Below are positions 22,232 to 33,118 of a stretch of DNA of 64,000 nucleotides, in pieces. Made by a program: the position numbers and the translations under genes. The notes under the pieces were generated by a model. The model saw nothing but the letters and a program-made list of their open reading frames with translations. It ran no database searches and was not told the origin of the DNA. Where the stretch lies: the NCBI GenBank assembly GCA_035578175.1, contig JAQMRL010000002.1:136390171-136454170 (forward strand), given 5' to 3'. Position 1 is the first letter of the stretch; each line of letters begins with the position of its first letter. This stretch comes from Catonia carolina (taxonomy: Eukaryota > Arthropoda > Insecta > Hemiptera > Achilidae).

Positions 22232-23086
22232 TATTGATATTGTCACTAACAATCAAAACAATGATTTACCTGTCCACAATCACTTGATAGCATCCGGATG
22301 CGCGCGCGCACACACGCACACTATTAACGTAATTCAGAACCGGTTCTGTAACGACACTATTCTAAAAGAACCGACAACATTTTTTATACGTGCAGTCTGA
22401 TGTCAACAAATTCTCAAACAATCGAGATCTTTCTATCATTTTATCCACTTTACTGGAACATGGCAGAAGGAATCAAAATAGAAAGAAACGTTTTTACTAG
22501 TTTCGATTTCCAAGAATTTCTAGTCAATACATTTCATTCATTTCAGTCCATTATCCTCATTCAATACACACCACTTCGTACAATACACAATTTTTTATAA
22601 TGTTCAATTTATTTCCTTAACTATTTCTAGAATGTAACTGTTATAATGTGACAATATTTATTTCAGTTTAAAAAAATATTTCTGTGAATTCGTATCTTTC
22701 CTGCATTTAGGTATACCAGTGGTTAGTTTTTAAAACGTTTTCAGCCAAGGTGATATTTATAGTTACAATCCAATTGTTCTTTTATATCTATCAGATGTTC
22801 TGCTGGTGTTGTAGACCTGTAATTATTTTCGATTTGCCTTTTATTTGTTTATTTTATCCTTTTAAAATAATTCTGTGAATTTTCAATACATGTTTCCTTT
22901 ATTATTCCTGCTAACATCAATCACTATTCGTAGTAGTTTTTTTTAACAAATTAGCATATAAATATGTAATCTACTAAATGAACTATACAGAAGAAATTAT
23001 TGATTCTAAATACTACTTGTGAAAGGATCAGTCACAAGCATGGTCATGTAGAGTAAAACTAATTGAACTTCACCTTACAGTCCTTC
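22232..23086. other. No supported gene
   Basis: An open frame at 22400-22600 (ending QYTPLRTIHNFL) follows a possible acceptor TACGTGCAG at 22396, but has no donor and no family match. A CG/CA repeat is at 22301-22321. Confidence 0.4.
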
Positions 23087-23480
23087 TTCTTAACGTGCCC
23101 TCTCCGACCGGAGGTGGGCAATCATGATGGCTATTCGGGACTTTAGACACCGAAGCTCTGAACAACTCCGCTGAGGTACAACGAAACCAGTCGCGAAGGT
23201 TCTTCAACCAAGAAGTTCATCTTCTTCCCAAATCTCTCTTCCCCTGAATCTTGTCTTGTATTATCAAGCGAAGCACCTTATATCTTGGTCCACGCATAAT
23301 ACGACCAGCTCCTTTTCTGTTCCCATTCTCCGCAAGACTGTCTCGTTGGGTACTTTATTCGTTCACGTTTTTTTAGCATGCGCCTTAAGAACCAAAGTTC
23401 AAACGCATCTATTCTCCTGATATTCATCTTCTTTAACGTCCAAACCATGAAGTTAGAGGACTAGAAAATTAGTATTGTTT
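23087..23480 (-). pseudogene. LINE ORF2 C-terminus
   Basis: The minus strand reads RRIDAFELWFLRRML, then KVLRLIIQDKIQGKRDLGRR, TSWLKNLRDWFRCTSAELFR and ends near EGTLRRRT. This is the very C-terminal domain of an insect LINE (pattern 'YE.L.LI..GKI.GKR..GRR..SWL.NLR.W'). Frameshifts separate the blocks. The element's 3' end, with a short AAGAAGAAGG tail, is at about 23087. Related fragments are at 29290-29515, 32875-33118 and 55622-55722. Confidence 0.82.
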
Positions 23481-24552
23481 CTCTTATGCTCAAAAGGTAA
23501 AGTTTTAACGATAAAATACTAAAAATCAGCGTTATCTTTTTTAGAAACAACGAAATTTGCTATTCAGTCAAATTTTATTATAATTGTGAAAATTTAATGC
23601 CGTCGCTAATAGAAAAAAAACATTAAGTAATTTTTCTGGAATCTGTTACATTGATTTGAGGTCATACTTTTCGATGTCGTGCGAAAAATAATTATGAATA
23701 ACTCCACTTCTTATTAAATTAGGAAATTTTTGAATCATAATCAATTTAAAAAATAAGAATAATTTGGGTTGATGACCCTAGTTCTTTCAGATTCAACTGG
23801 TAAAATTTGTTTCTAACATCCTTAAAATGGTAAATAGGTTCATCTCAATTTCAACCACGGAAAATTGTGCTAAAAGAAAACGCACTAGATAAAATGTTAA
23901 TACTTTTCTTACTTCTTTTTATAAAATTGTATTTTTATATTTTTGATACATTTATTAGCGTTGCTTCTTAATCTTTTTACATTTTTTATTGTGTAGGCCT
24001 ACATGAATTAAAATTATAAATTATCTGTTTGCTTTTGTCATTCTAAATATTTAAATTTTTCTAATAAATTAATAAGTTGACTTGTCAAAATGTAAATTTC
24101 GTTACGATAAACAATGACAAAATGTTAGAATAGTAATAAATTTGTAGTCAATCAGTATTATACAACATGGCTGTCCTGGGAAAGAATTTTAAACGGTTTG
24201 TTTTGGATGTTCTAAGGAAATATTTGATCAGTCTCCTTTTGCTGTTACACATGTAGTAGCAATACGTTCCCACTTTCTGTCCCAAAAGTTGACATATCAT
24301 ATATAATTTGTGTTAATAATTAAATTGATATCAAAAATTTTTATTCTAGTTTATTTGATATCGAAATAAATTGTTGGTTATTCGTGACTACTATTGGTTA
24401 TGAAACGTTTATATTGGGTTTTAACTTTGTGAAATTTTCAAATTTAAGTAGGGAATCGAACCTTAACCACTACGTCCCAAAGGCGGCCAAAAAAGTTTCT
24501 CTATTAGTCTTTATCTATTTATCATTATCTAGTCATAATCTATTAATCTTTT
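23481..24552. other. No gene recognised; AT-rich
   Basis: No repeat or coding match recognised. Confidence 0.5.
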
Positions 24553-24935
24553 TGTCAATAACAGGCTGGTAGAGTGTTAATTATTTGCTCTGGATCGCTA
24601 GTTCCGGGGCTAAAAAAATAGTTGCGTTTCTTATCACATGGTCAGCCAATTATAAGACTGAAACATTTAAGAACAGAAGAGGTAGAGGTGTAAAAGACAC
24701 TAGTCAGAGTTATCTCTTCTGAGATTAATAAATTTAATTATACAGCCAGACCCTGTGGGGAATGAAGTGAAGGTGTTATTTGCAGGATGGAAAATATATG
24801 CTTTTTGAGGGCCTGACGTGCTGATAAGCATTTTTTTCAACTTAGTGAGGATGGCAGTGTGGGGAACCACCTCACTTCTCGTTATACTTAGTAAAACCTC
24901 TAGAGGTTCAAACCAGGCTTTCGGCTGATGAGAAC
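24553..24935 (+). mobile_element. SINE with CAA-type tail (family V), copy B
   Basis: Runs from the CAATAACAGG head through TCTTATCACATGGTCAGCC and AGGTTCAAACCAGGC to CTTTCGGCTGATGA and a decayed AACAAGAACAA tail. It abuts the 3' end of the minus-strand LINE at 24936. Confidence 0.82.
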
Positions 24936-25500
24936 AAGAACAATCATTATAGCTCCTACTCTACCGGCACTAGGTTATTTACAACAATCCAAAACGCCAT
25001 TTATTTCTGTTAAGCACATCTTCATTTCTAGATTCCTCTTCTCCATAGGTCTTATACACCAACGTCTCCCATCTTTTTGGGTTGTCCTCGCTTCTTCCTT
25101 CGAATTGGAACCCATAGCCAAAGCTTTTGTGGGAACTAGTTCCTTCTCCATTCAAGACTCTCTTTTTAGTACCATAAGATATCCTATATGATCACTTCAC
25201 AAAAGAGGATATAACATTCTGGTTAAGGCCCTATCTCTGCCAACTTTTTCCAAATCTGAAATAGCCTATCATTGTTTGGTGTATTGACGTCAAAATAGTA
25301 CCAAGGTATTTGTACTTGTGTACCAATTCAATCACTCCCCTGTTTGTTGGGATATTGTTTCCTAATTATCCAACGACCATATTTAGTTTTCTCAATGTTT
25401 ATAACCAGTCCCCACTTGTACTTTTCGATAAACTTTCGAGTCGTATAGGCATATTCTACATCATATTCTTCTTCAGGCAACATCACTTAATTATTAGAAA
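24936..25500 (-). pseudogene. LINE RT remnant (palm/thumb to C-terminus)
   Basis: Near 25400-25500 the minus strand reads RKF then YKWGLVINIEKTKYG. Further on, IPWYYFDVN corresponds to the usual 'YLGT.(I/L)..DG' block. At 24950-25100 it reads IRRKRGQPKRWETLVYKTYG, then NEDVLNRNKWRFG, the closing 'RRKRGRP...W...ALDR.KWR' motif. Many frameshifts are present. Confidence 0.72.
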
Positions 25501-27194
25501 ACAAAATGGTGTAAACACTTGCCAATGAAAACGTATTTTCCACGTAACAGAATAATAAAAAAAATAAATAAAAAATTCAAACCATTATTAAAGTGCACTG
25601 ATAAATCGAACATAATTTATCGAAACCTTTTTCAATATACAGTACATTTATGCTCTAGATATAAAATTAAAAATCTGATTAATTCTTTGATAATAAATCA
25701 TGAAGATTTAAATATTAGTTTCACACTTAATATAATTTCGTTTGACTCATATGTTCATGTTTAACTAAGTGATTTAATAATAAAAAAAGGACGAAGGACT
25801 AGAATAATATTATTTATGTATGTTCATTATTGAAAGGATTATGTACAAACCGTTGAACATTCAAACAAAAATTCAATTCATTTTGATTACAAACGAAATT
25901 AAAGGTAGGTACTAAATAACCTTTTATATTAATAATAAATTTATTTCTTGTGATGTTAAATCGGTTGAAATTTACCTATCATCCGTATTATGTAGTTTCG
26001 TAATCAAGGATATTCTATGTGGTTATATAATGACATGAAAGTCATCGATTTACACTCAGTTACACAGTAAAATGTAAAAACAAAAAAAAATGTAAACGAA
26101 AAGATAAAGTCTGTGGTCCTTACAAGCAGTAGTAGATTTTGAAAAATGAGAGGATAAAACAGGGATATTATTCCTGTATAATACGTTAGATTATTTTGAG
26201 ACCGTACATCGTTTGTGATCCACCGAATTATTTACACTTGTTTAAGTGGAACACAAGCAAGATAATTTGAGGACATAAAAGATAAAGATGAATCAGAGTG
26301 AAATAGATAAAGACGTGTTTGATGAATGAATAATTTGGTCTGATGAGAGTAATAAATAATAAGAGGAATAAGATGGCGATGAAGGGGGAGATAAACGGAG
26401 GAGATGTGAACTGGAGAAATACAACATGGTTTTAATATTAAAAGCAGATGAGCCGATTATTGGTCGGTCATTATTTTTTTGCCGACACATTCTGTATGGT
26501 ACACAAACAAATGAATAAAGCTTTGCTACGTTAACTTTAAACCGGGGATCATTAAGCGGAAATACGATGGTATATGTCGTAAAAGGAAGAATTCATCCGA
26601 AATGAAAATTATTATCGAGATAATATATTTATTAGTTGAATTTACAAAGGACCAAATGAGTAACAAATGGCTACGAAACATGTTTGCGAATGTGTGCTTT
26701 ATTTCTACTACTATTATCACTCTTTCTCTCTTTTCGTCTCTCTATAAAGGGGAAGGACCAGGGTTGAAAGAGGATAAGAATATCTAGGCAAAGAGAAGGT
26801 TTCGGTACACCGTAGGGATTAACATTAGAAAACTGGACTGCTGAACCGAGAGCAACCAAGTTTATTTGTGAGCCGTATATTTTATATATTCGTCTAGTGT
26901 CTGACCGCTTTCTATAAATGCAACTCATTTCGCACATCAAATAATGAGCCTAGTTAAACTAGGCTAGTATACTCTATTTAACAATAAAAATTTATATTTT
27001 CTACATTTACCAAAAATCTTTACCTTAATTTTGACTTTAGAATTCTTGTTTTCATAGCATAGGCCATCTAGCCCGTTCCGTCATCAAAATGTTTTATTTT
27101 ACAATAAAAAGCTACATTTAAATTAAATTACTTCCAGTATTGTAGAGGTCTTCGCAAGCTTTTCTTCTTCTTTCAGGCCCAGATACGTAACCAG
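25501..27194. other. No gene recognised; AT-rich
   Basis: Several 60-90-residue frames exist on both strands but have AT-driven composition and no motif. Confidence 0.5.
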
Positions 27195-27365
27195 GATTTG
27201 GTTTGGAAGGCTGAGTCTGGAATGTTTGTTTTGGGTTTACGTCCGTTTATATGCACATTGAATCTATTGAAGGATGGTAGATGAAAACGAACGATAAAAA
27301 ATGCCGGATCTGGCCAGGAACTGAACCTGAGATCTCCGTAATGTTCTGCGGTCCGTAATATTCAA
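27195..27365 (-). mobile_element. tRNA-derived SINE, family II
   Basis: On the minus strand a B-box (GGTTCAGTTCCTGG) is followed by CCGGCATTTTTTATCGTTCG, TTTTCATCTACCATCC and CAATGTGCATA. The same order is found at 45533-45690. Confidence 0.62.
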
Positions 27366-27469
27366 AATATTATTCTGTAGAAGCATATTTACCGTAAAGA
27401 TTGTCTGTAATATTCTACAATGGCCAAAATAAAACCTTAAGTCTATACTGTGGGCACATGAATTTGATT

Positions 27470-27790
27470 ACAGAAGTTTTTTGAACAATTCAGACGGCAG
27501 AGATGAGATTTCTGCAAAGGAGAAGGAGTGTACACGCTTGGGAAGAATAAGGAATGCGGATAGAAGGTCAGAATTTGCTATTTACAATCTGAACGAAAAG
27601 ATAAAGGATTATCGCCGAAGTTGGAGACAGCACATGGCAAGGATGTCAGATCACAGGATACCTTAGCAGGCGCACTGGTATGCTTCAGAAGGTAAAAGGG
27701 ATGTCGGTAGACCTAGGAGAAGATGGAGATAGATGATATAGTATGTGAGTTCGGAACAGGGTGAGCCCTAATCCTTGGTTGGAAGAAGAA
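27470..27790 (+). pseudogene. LINE ORF2 C-terminus
   Basis: Plus strand: IRNADRRSEFAIYNLNEKIK then DYRRSWRQHMARMSDHRIP, a stop in place of Lys, QAHWYASEGKRDVGRPRRRW. This is the closing 'F.L..KI..YR..W..H..RM...R.P......GRRD.GRPR.RW' motif of a common insect LINE. A short GAAGAAGAAG tail follows at about 27783. Confidence 0.85.
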
Positions 27791-27974
27791 GTAGAAGTTT
27801 TATTAACAATATTTTTAAATTATATGCAGGTAATTTTTCATAAAATCCATTCAATATCATATTATTTAAAATTATTACTTTCTGGTGATACATATCATTC
27901 GTTCTGGTGAGGCATATCATACTAAAACCTAAAATACTTACGTAAAACAAAGTTAAAATATGAAATTAAAATTT

Positions 27975-28542
27975 GGGTATTTCCCGTTTTCTGTATGCAA
28001 CTATCAAATCCGAATTCCTTGAAGGGTTGCACACTCGTTCATTTCTCCCACTCCCTACCTTACTTATACTCATACTGAGACACACTCATGCACGCGTACA
28101 CACGTCCTTTCCAACCCCAGTATATAGGACTATGTTACATGTTCTGTTGTTTTATTTCTTATTTTGATTGTTTTATTTTGCTATTTACTACATTACTATT
28201 ACCTTATATTTTGTAATTATTTACATTGGGAAGAGAAAATCGTGTGAATGTTTCACACAGACTATTTTAGTTGTCACATCTTCTGGGATTATGCAATAAC
28301 CCCCTTTCCTGAAGGAACTCTGCAGCATCTTTCTTCCTCTGTCCGAATATTATTAAGTAACTCTACAACATTCATAGCAGATTGTGTAATAACTAACTTA
28401 ACTGTGAAATTGGAGCTGAGTTGACATTACGCAGGAATATTTTTCTAGTTAGATTGGCGCGCTAGACGCAGGAGTGGGAGAATTGTGTAACCTTTCAGGG
28501 AATTCGGATTTGATAGTGGCATACAGAAAACGGAAAAGACCC
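27975..28542. mobile_element. MITE with ~85-bp TIRs and perfect 8-bp TSD
   Basis: Both ends are flanked by TAAAATTT (27967-27974 and 28543-28550). The left end GGGTATTTCCCGTTTTCTGT and the inverse of the right end GGGTCTTTTCCGTTTTCTGT continue in parallel through ACTATCAAATCCGAATTCC to CTCCCACTCC. An 8-bp duplication fits hAT, P or Merlin elements; the GGGT start is not the usual hAT CAG. No coding frame inside. Confidence 0.9.
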
Positions 28543-28550
28543 TAAAATTT

Positions 28551-29289
28551 TTATATATTTTTCAACGCTGTAGTCTATCTATATTAATTACTACTTTAAT
28601 TAGGTTATGAAATGTGGTAAAAAGAAAAGACTTTTCGAATGCGGTTAGACTATAATCGTACTGGCGATCATATATTTAGGTAATCGGTATAACCTTTTGC
28701 AACATATGGTGTGCACATTGTTTTAAAATCTTCCGTTCTGCTCGAAACTATACAAGTATGTTTATTAGTTTTGTTGAACAGGGTAGTTGGAGCTTACTTT
28801 GACAACTGTGTTTTTGTTTTATTGGTCAGAAAAGGAAGAAGTCGTCTGTGATGTACGCAAACTTCCTAATTTACTAGCAGTGTTTATTGAAACACAGTAA
28901 ATTATTACTTTGTATTATTAATATTTATTCACTTTGGTTACGCCTTTTTTTGAATCGATGTGTTAGTTTTATGTTTTAATGTTACGTATTAAAGGATTAT
29001 TATGAATTTGAAGTCTGTCTCTAAACCCACGATACAATTTTAGGAATGTGTCGTTGACGTTATGGCCGTGTTTGTCATCGGATAAAGTTTCACTGTGTAC
29101 GTAAATTGGAGGATTAATAATTAGCCAAAAGAACTTTGAAAACGGTGATTTGTGAAATGACTGACAACTTTGGTGCGCCATAATTTGACCACCACGCATT
29201 CATTGATTGTCTGTATCTTAGAGTTTTCAAGTGACAGATATTCCCTCGACCATTTCTGGTCTAATAACGAACTGGTTCTATGTTCTTCG
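28551..29289. other. No supported gene
   Basis: At about 28830, after GTTTTTGTTTTATTGGTCAG, a short frame reads KEEVVCDVRKLPNLLAVFIE and ends soon after; without a donor or relatives I leave it uncalled. Confidence 0.38.
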
Positions 29290-29515
29290 TCTTAAAGTGC
29301 CCTCTCCGACCGGAGATTGGCAATCATGATGGGTATTCGGACTTTGGGCACCGCAGCTCTGAACAGCTCCGCTGAGGTACAACGAACCAGTCGCATAGAT
29401 TCTTCAACCAAGAAATTCTTCTTCCCATATCTCTCTTCCTCTGAATTTTGTCTTATATTATCAAGCGAAGCATTTCATATCTTGGTCCACGCTTTTATGT
29501 TACTAAATATTTTTT
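29290..29515 (-). pseudogene. LINE ORF2 C-terminus (23.1-kb type)
   Basis: Reads KIQRKRDMGRRISWLKNLCD, then WF and SAELFRAAVPKVRI-like text with frameshifts, and LPISGREGTLRRRT at the end. About 80% like 23087-23300 at DNA level by eye. It lies directly beyond the 3' end of the LINE RT at 29530-30304. Confidence 0.78.
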
Positions 29516-29529
29516 TCTTCATCTGCCTT

Positions 29530-30304
29530 TCAAGGATTAGGCATCTCTGCCTGTTCCGAACCTTTCAAATCTGCCCATCTCTTTCTCGGGTGTCCTCGTT
29601 CTCTCCTGCCCTCCGGCTTATAGCCCAGTGTCTGCTTAGGTATCCTATCCTCCCGTATTCTGTTTACATGCTCTAACCACTGCATTCTGTTCTGGGATAC
29701 CTTGTTGTTTATAGAGAATATGTTGAGTTCTTTTCTTATCTCGGTATTCCTGTAACGATCTTCTCTACTACACCCATATGTATGTCGAAGAAATTTCATT
29801 TTAGATGCTTGCAATTTACTCTCCTTTCGCTTTGATAGCACCCAAGTTTCACTGCCATAGAGTAGAGTCAGCACTGCTAATGTTTATAAAATCTCAACCT
29901 CGTGGTTTTGTTGGTGCTATTGTTTAAAGTGCGGTGGATATTTCCGCATATTTTCTGAAATCAGTGCATCTTATTGTAAGCATCTTTATCCTGATGGTAT
30001 GTAATGTTGCAACCAAAATACTGAAAATGGAGATCTGTTTCAAAATATTATTATCTATAACACTTTTGCTTCTGACTAGCTCCTTCCCCCTAAATGCCAT
30101 TACGTTTGTCTTCTTCGTCGAAACTGTCAACTTATATTCTTTGCAGAGTTTTTTCAGCATAAAAAGTGTTCTCTGCAGGTCATCCTCATTCTCCTGTAGC
30201 ACTATCAGGTCATCGGCAAATAATAAGCAGTTTACAACCTTATCTTCTCCTATGAGAATACCAGTGTGTATTTGATACTTCAACCTTCTGATCACGTCAT
30301 CCAA
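29530..30304 (-). pseudogene. LINE reverse transcriptase, palm to C-terminus
   Basis: The minus strand starts with MDDVIRRLKYQ and carries the catalytic palm motif CLLFADDLIVLQENEDDLQR with both Asp residues. Then come KTNVMAFRGKELVRSK and, after a frameshift, YFGCNITYHQDKD, LLYGSETWVLSKRKESKLQA and HPRKRWADL. It copies element RNA into DNA at a nicked target. The frame is broken at least twice (near 30040 and 29900) and everything upstream of the palm is missing, so it is 5'-truncated and dead. Confidence 0.88.
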
Positions 30305-31556
30305 ATAAATATTAAACTAAATACTAACAATTAAAATACTAACTTAATGGATATTTACTACTTGTATCTTCCAATGATTATAAGCAATTCTCCACCAGTA
30401 CTATCCTTGTCAAATGGCTTCGTCTATACGTATGACCTATACTAGATTAAAATCACTAGAGATTTACTATATTTGATTTAGCTTCATATCAATGAAAACA
30501 TATTTACCTAATAGTAGTTGGTGTAATAAAAACCAACGTCATTCCTCTATCTTCTCAGCAAGATTTTTTCTTTTTCTTCTTTGCTGTTTGTATAGCTTCT
30601 TTTTTTGTTTAATTGGAAGATACAGTAGCACTTCAGCCTGCAGTAGAAATAGTAACTAGTATTTTGACTGGATGATTAGGAAAGAAGTAGCAGAAAGCTG
30701 TGATTACAGGTTACAGTTCATAATAGGACATTCTAATTTTTCCAACGAAGAAAATGATAATAGCACAGCTATGGACCTGCGAACGAATAGTTGATCCTAT
30801 TATTCATTCATATAAAGAATCAATAAAATATTTTCTTCCTTTCTTTTATGATCATTAAAAGAAAGAATCAATTTTTACATAGTATTAACCGTATAATTAA
30901 ACTGGAGTAAACTAACAGAACAGTAGCACTTTATTTTTTTAATAATAGTAATTAACTGTTTTGTGGGTGTGTTTGTGCGCGCTCGCTTATGTATAATTCC
31001 CCGCGTGCGTGTGTAGTACATGACATACACTTGTTTTCAATGTATTTTCAAAATTTTACTCCGCTTCACTTTAATTTCTAACTACTTTACTTTAAAATAA
31101 CTTCAAGAAAAATCGAAAGGAACATTATGAATATATAAAAAATAATTTTTTAGTAAATTTAAATTTTGTAGAATGTGTATTAAAAATTAGCCCAATATCT
31201 GGATATAGACCAATCATTTGAATTTGTGTTATTTGATAATCAATTACGGGTTTCTTTTTTCATTAATCCTTAGACTAATTAAGAAAATGTGCAGTATTAA
31301 ACTTTGAACGAAATTTACGTTTCATTGTAGAAATCGGTTTAACATTGCCTGTTTAGCAGTTGTTATTCAGTGGCAACCGTTCAACTGGTATTCTCTTATG
31401 AAGAATTATTTTAGCTCTATTTTAGAAATTTTATTCTACCCATCAAAGGCCTCAGTAGGACTATTCAGTCTAGAGAGAATACTGCTCCTCTGACAATTCA
31501 CATTCAAAACGAAGTTTCTGGGTCTATGAGGGCATTATTATTATTTTTTATTTACA
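30305..31556. other. No supported gene; one short open segment
   Basis: At 30665-30795 the plus strand is open (YFDWMIRKEVAESCDYRLQF, then IIGHSNFSNEENDNS, stop) but has no strong acceptor or match. The rest is AT-rich, with a TG/CG patch at 30962-31010. Confidence 0.4.
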
Positions 31557-31960
31557 ACAGGTAGCTACTGACTACGCTGATTGTTTTACAAAGTGGTTCT
31601 CAAAAAACTTCATTGTACCCTTAAAAAAAGCGCCCTTGAAACTTTCTCGCGGCATTATTTTCCAGCATAATAATGCACGTCCACATGTCGCAAAATCAAC
31701 AGTTTCGCTTTTAAAATCACTCTGTTTGGAGATTCCGACTCATCCTCCGTACATCCCCCCCTTCGATTTTTCTTATTTTTGGAAGTTGAAGGAATATCTT
31801 TGAGGAATACTCTTTGTCGACGATGAAGAAGTGTAAAAATATTTTTACTTTAATATCAATAGTATTGCTATTATCACTGATTTTTTTCAGTGGGTAGCTA
31901 CTGACAAGGTTGATTGATTTAGAAAGTGACTCTCAAAAACTTCATGATTTAAAAACAATT
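31557..31960 (+). pseudogene. Second mariner-type transposase relic, rearranged
   Basis: Plus strand: PLKLSRGIIFQHNNARPHVA, STVSLLKSLCLEIPTHPPY, then FDFSYFWKLKEYL. In the HDNARPH motif the catalytic Asp is replaced by Asn, and SPDLAP before the third Asp is reduced to IPP. About 55 bases (GTAGCTACTGAC..., reading QWVATDKVD) occur both before (31557-31612) and after (31888-31944) the fragment. The second copy is in the right place for the C-terminus; the first looks like a duplication. Confidence 0.7.
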
Positions 31961-32029
31961 ATCTTTAGTAATAGCGTAGTTTGCCCTGACACATAGTTAA
32001 ATACAGTAGGGTATTGTTCAGCTATTTTT

Positions 32030-32860
32030 GCATTTAGTTTATTTTATAATCATTTAGCCTGTGAATGTACATTTTTCTGAATAAACTACTCCGGTCACCG
32101 TTTTTTAATTGGCCAGAGTAATTATTATTATCATCAATACCTATAAGTTTAATGTTATCAATATAAGTCGTCATAAATCGATATGGATGTAAAGTTTGAC
32201 AGAAAAGCACTCGATAAATTAGTGTACCATTAGGACAAATGTTTATCATACTCTGGAAACCAGTCCACGAAATCCGGAGCATTCTCCTGAATAAATACAT
32301 CTCGAAAGCTAAACAGTTCATGGATTTCTTACTTGAAGTTCATATTTTCACACTATACTCGTATAGCAGGACACAGTAAATATACGTCTTTATTAAACTA
32401 TATCTTACAGAAAGTGAAACTTTTATTAACAAAAAAATGTTTCATGTATGAAACTCCATCATTGCCATTTCAATTCGAACCCTTATTTCCACTGTTGGCT
32501 CTTGAGCTGCATAGTTTTATTCAAATTCATAAACATTTAAATTTCTAAACCTGCTCAGTAAACAGATCTTTAGTAATTAGGTCATATCTAATATAAAGAT
32601 CCTTACTGAACACCATTATCTTTGTTTTCAGTGGGCTGGTTTTCGACCAAAGTTAGTAATTTCCATAGTTAGTGATTCTATCAATCATTGTTGAAGTCCC
32701 TCTGCTGAATCTGCAAAAATGACCATGTATAATTCACATATCTTATAATGTTAATAAGTACTCTACTTAGCTTGATCCTATCAAATGCTTTATATAAAGC
32801 TCGCTGAAATACTTGATCTAAATAAATGGTAAAAAGTGGTGAAAGAATTTAACCAATGTC
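32030..32860 (-). pseudogene. Degenerate LINE reverse transcriptase (6.1-kb family)
   Basis: Read from 32860 downward: LSPLFTIYLDQVFQRALY, INIIRYVNYTW, VIFADSAEGLQ (the palm, FADD now FADS), KTKIMVFSKDLYIRYDLITK, KFKCL, IRVRIEMAMMEFHT, SLSVRYSLIKTYIYCVLLYE, and MNCLAFEMYLFRRMLRISW to 32280. The order matches a LINE RT from domain 4 through the thumb. At least five frameshifts or stops occur, and the loss of a catalytic Asp alone would inactivate it. Confidence 0.83.
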
Positions 32861-32874
32861 ATCTGGTAGCATTC

Positions 32875-33118
32875 TTCTTCTTCAGGTGCCCTCTCCATTA
32901 CGGAGGTTGGCTATCATCATGGTTAATCGTACTTTGTCTACTGCTGCTCTGAAAAGGTCATGCGACGAGCAGTTAAACGTTTCTCTCAGGTTTCTTAATC
33001 AGGATATTCTTCTGCGTCCCACCGAGAGTTTACCAACGATTTTTCCTTGGATTATGAGTTACAGAATCTCGTATTTAGGTCCCCTCATGATGTGTCCAAG
33101 GTATGTATGCTGGTAGCA
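32875..33118 (-). pseudogene. LINE ORF2 C-terminus
   Basis: Minus strand: HTYLGHIMRGPKYEILQLII, QGKIVGKLSVGRRRISWLRN, LRE, then SSTQLFRAAVDKVRIARMIA and NLRNGEGT before the stop. It is nearly continuous. It lies 5' (on the minus strand) of an RT middle part, the wrong order for one element, so two insertions or a rearrangement are joined here. Confidence 0.87.

Noticed and set aside
24928..25191. 87-residue plus-strand frame
   Set aside because: Shadow of the LINE C-terminus on the minus strand (IRRKRGQPKRW block).
29317..29676. 119-residue plus-strand frame, and the frame at 29934-30275
   Set aside because: Shadows of LINE sequence on the minus strand, which carries the RT motifs.
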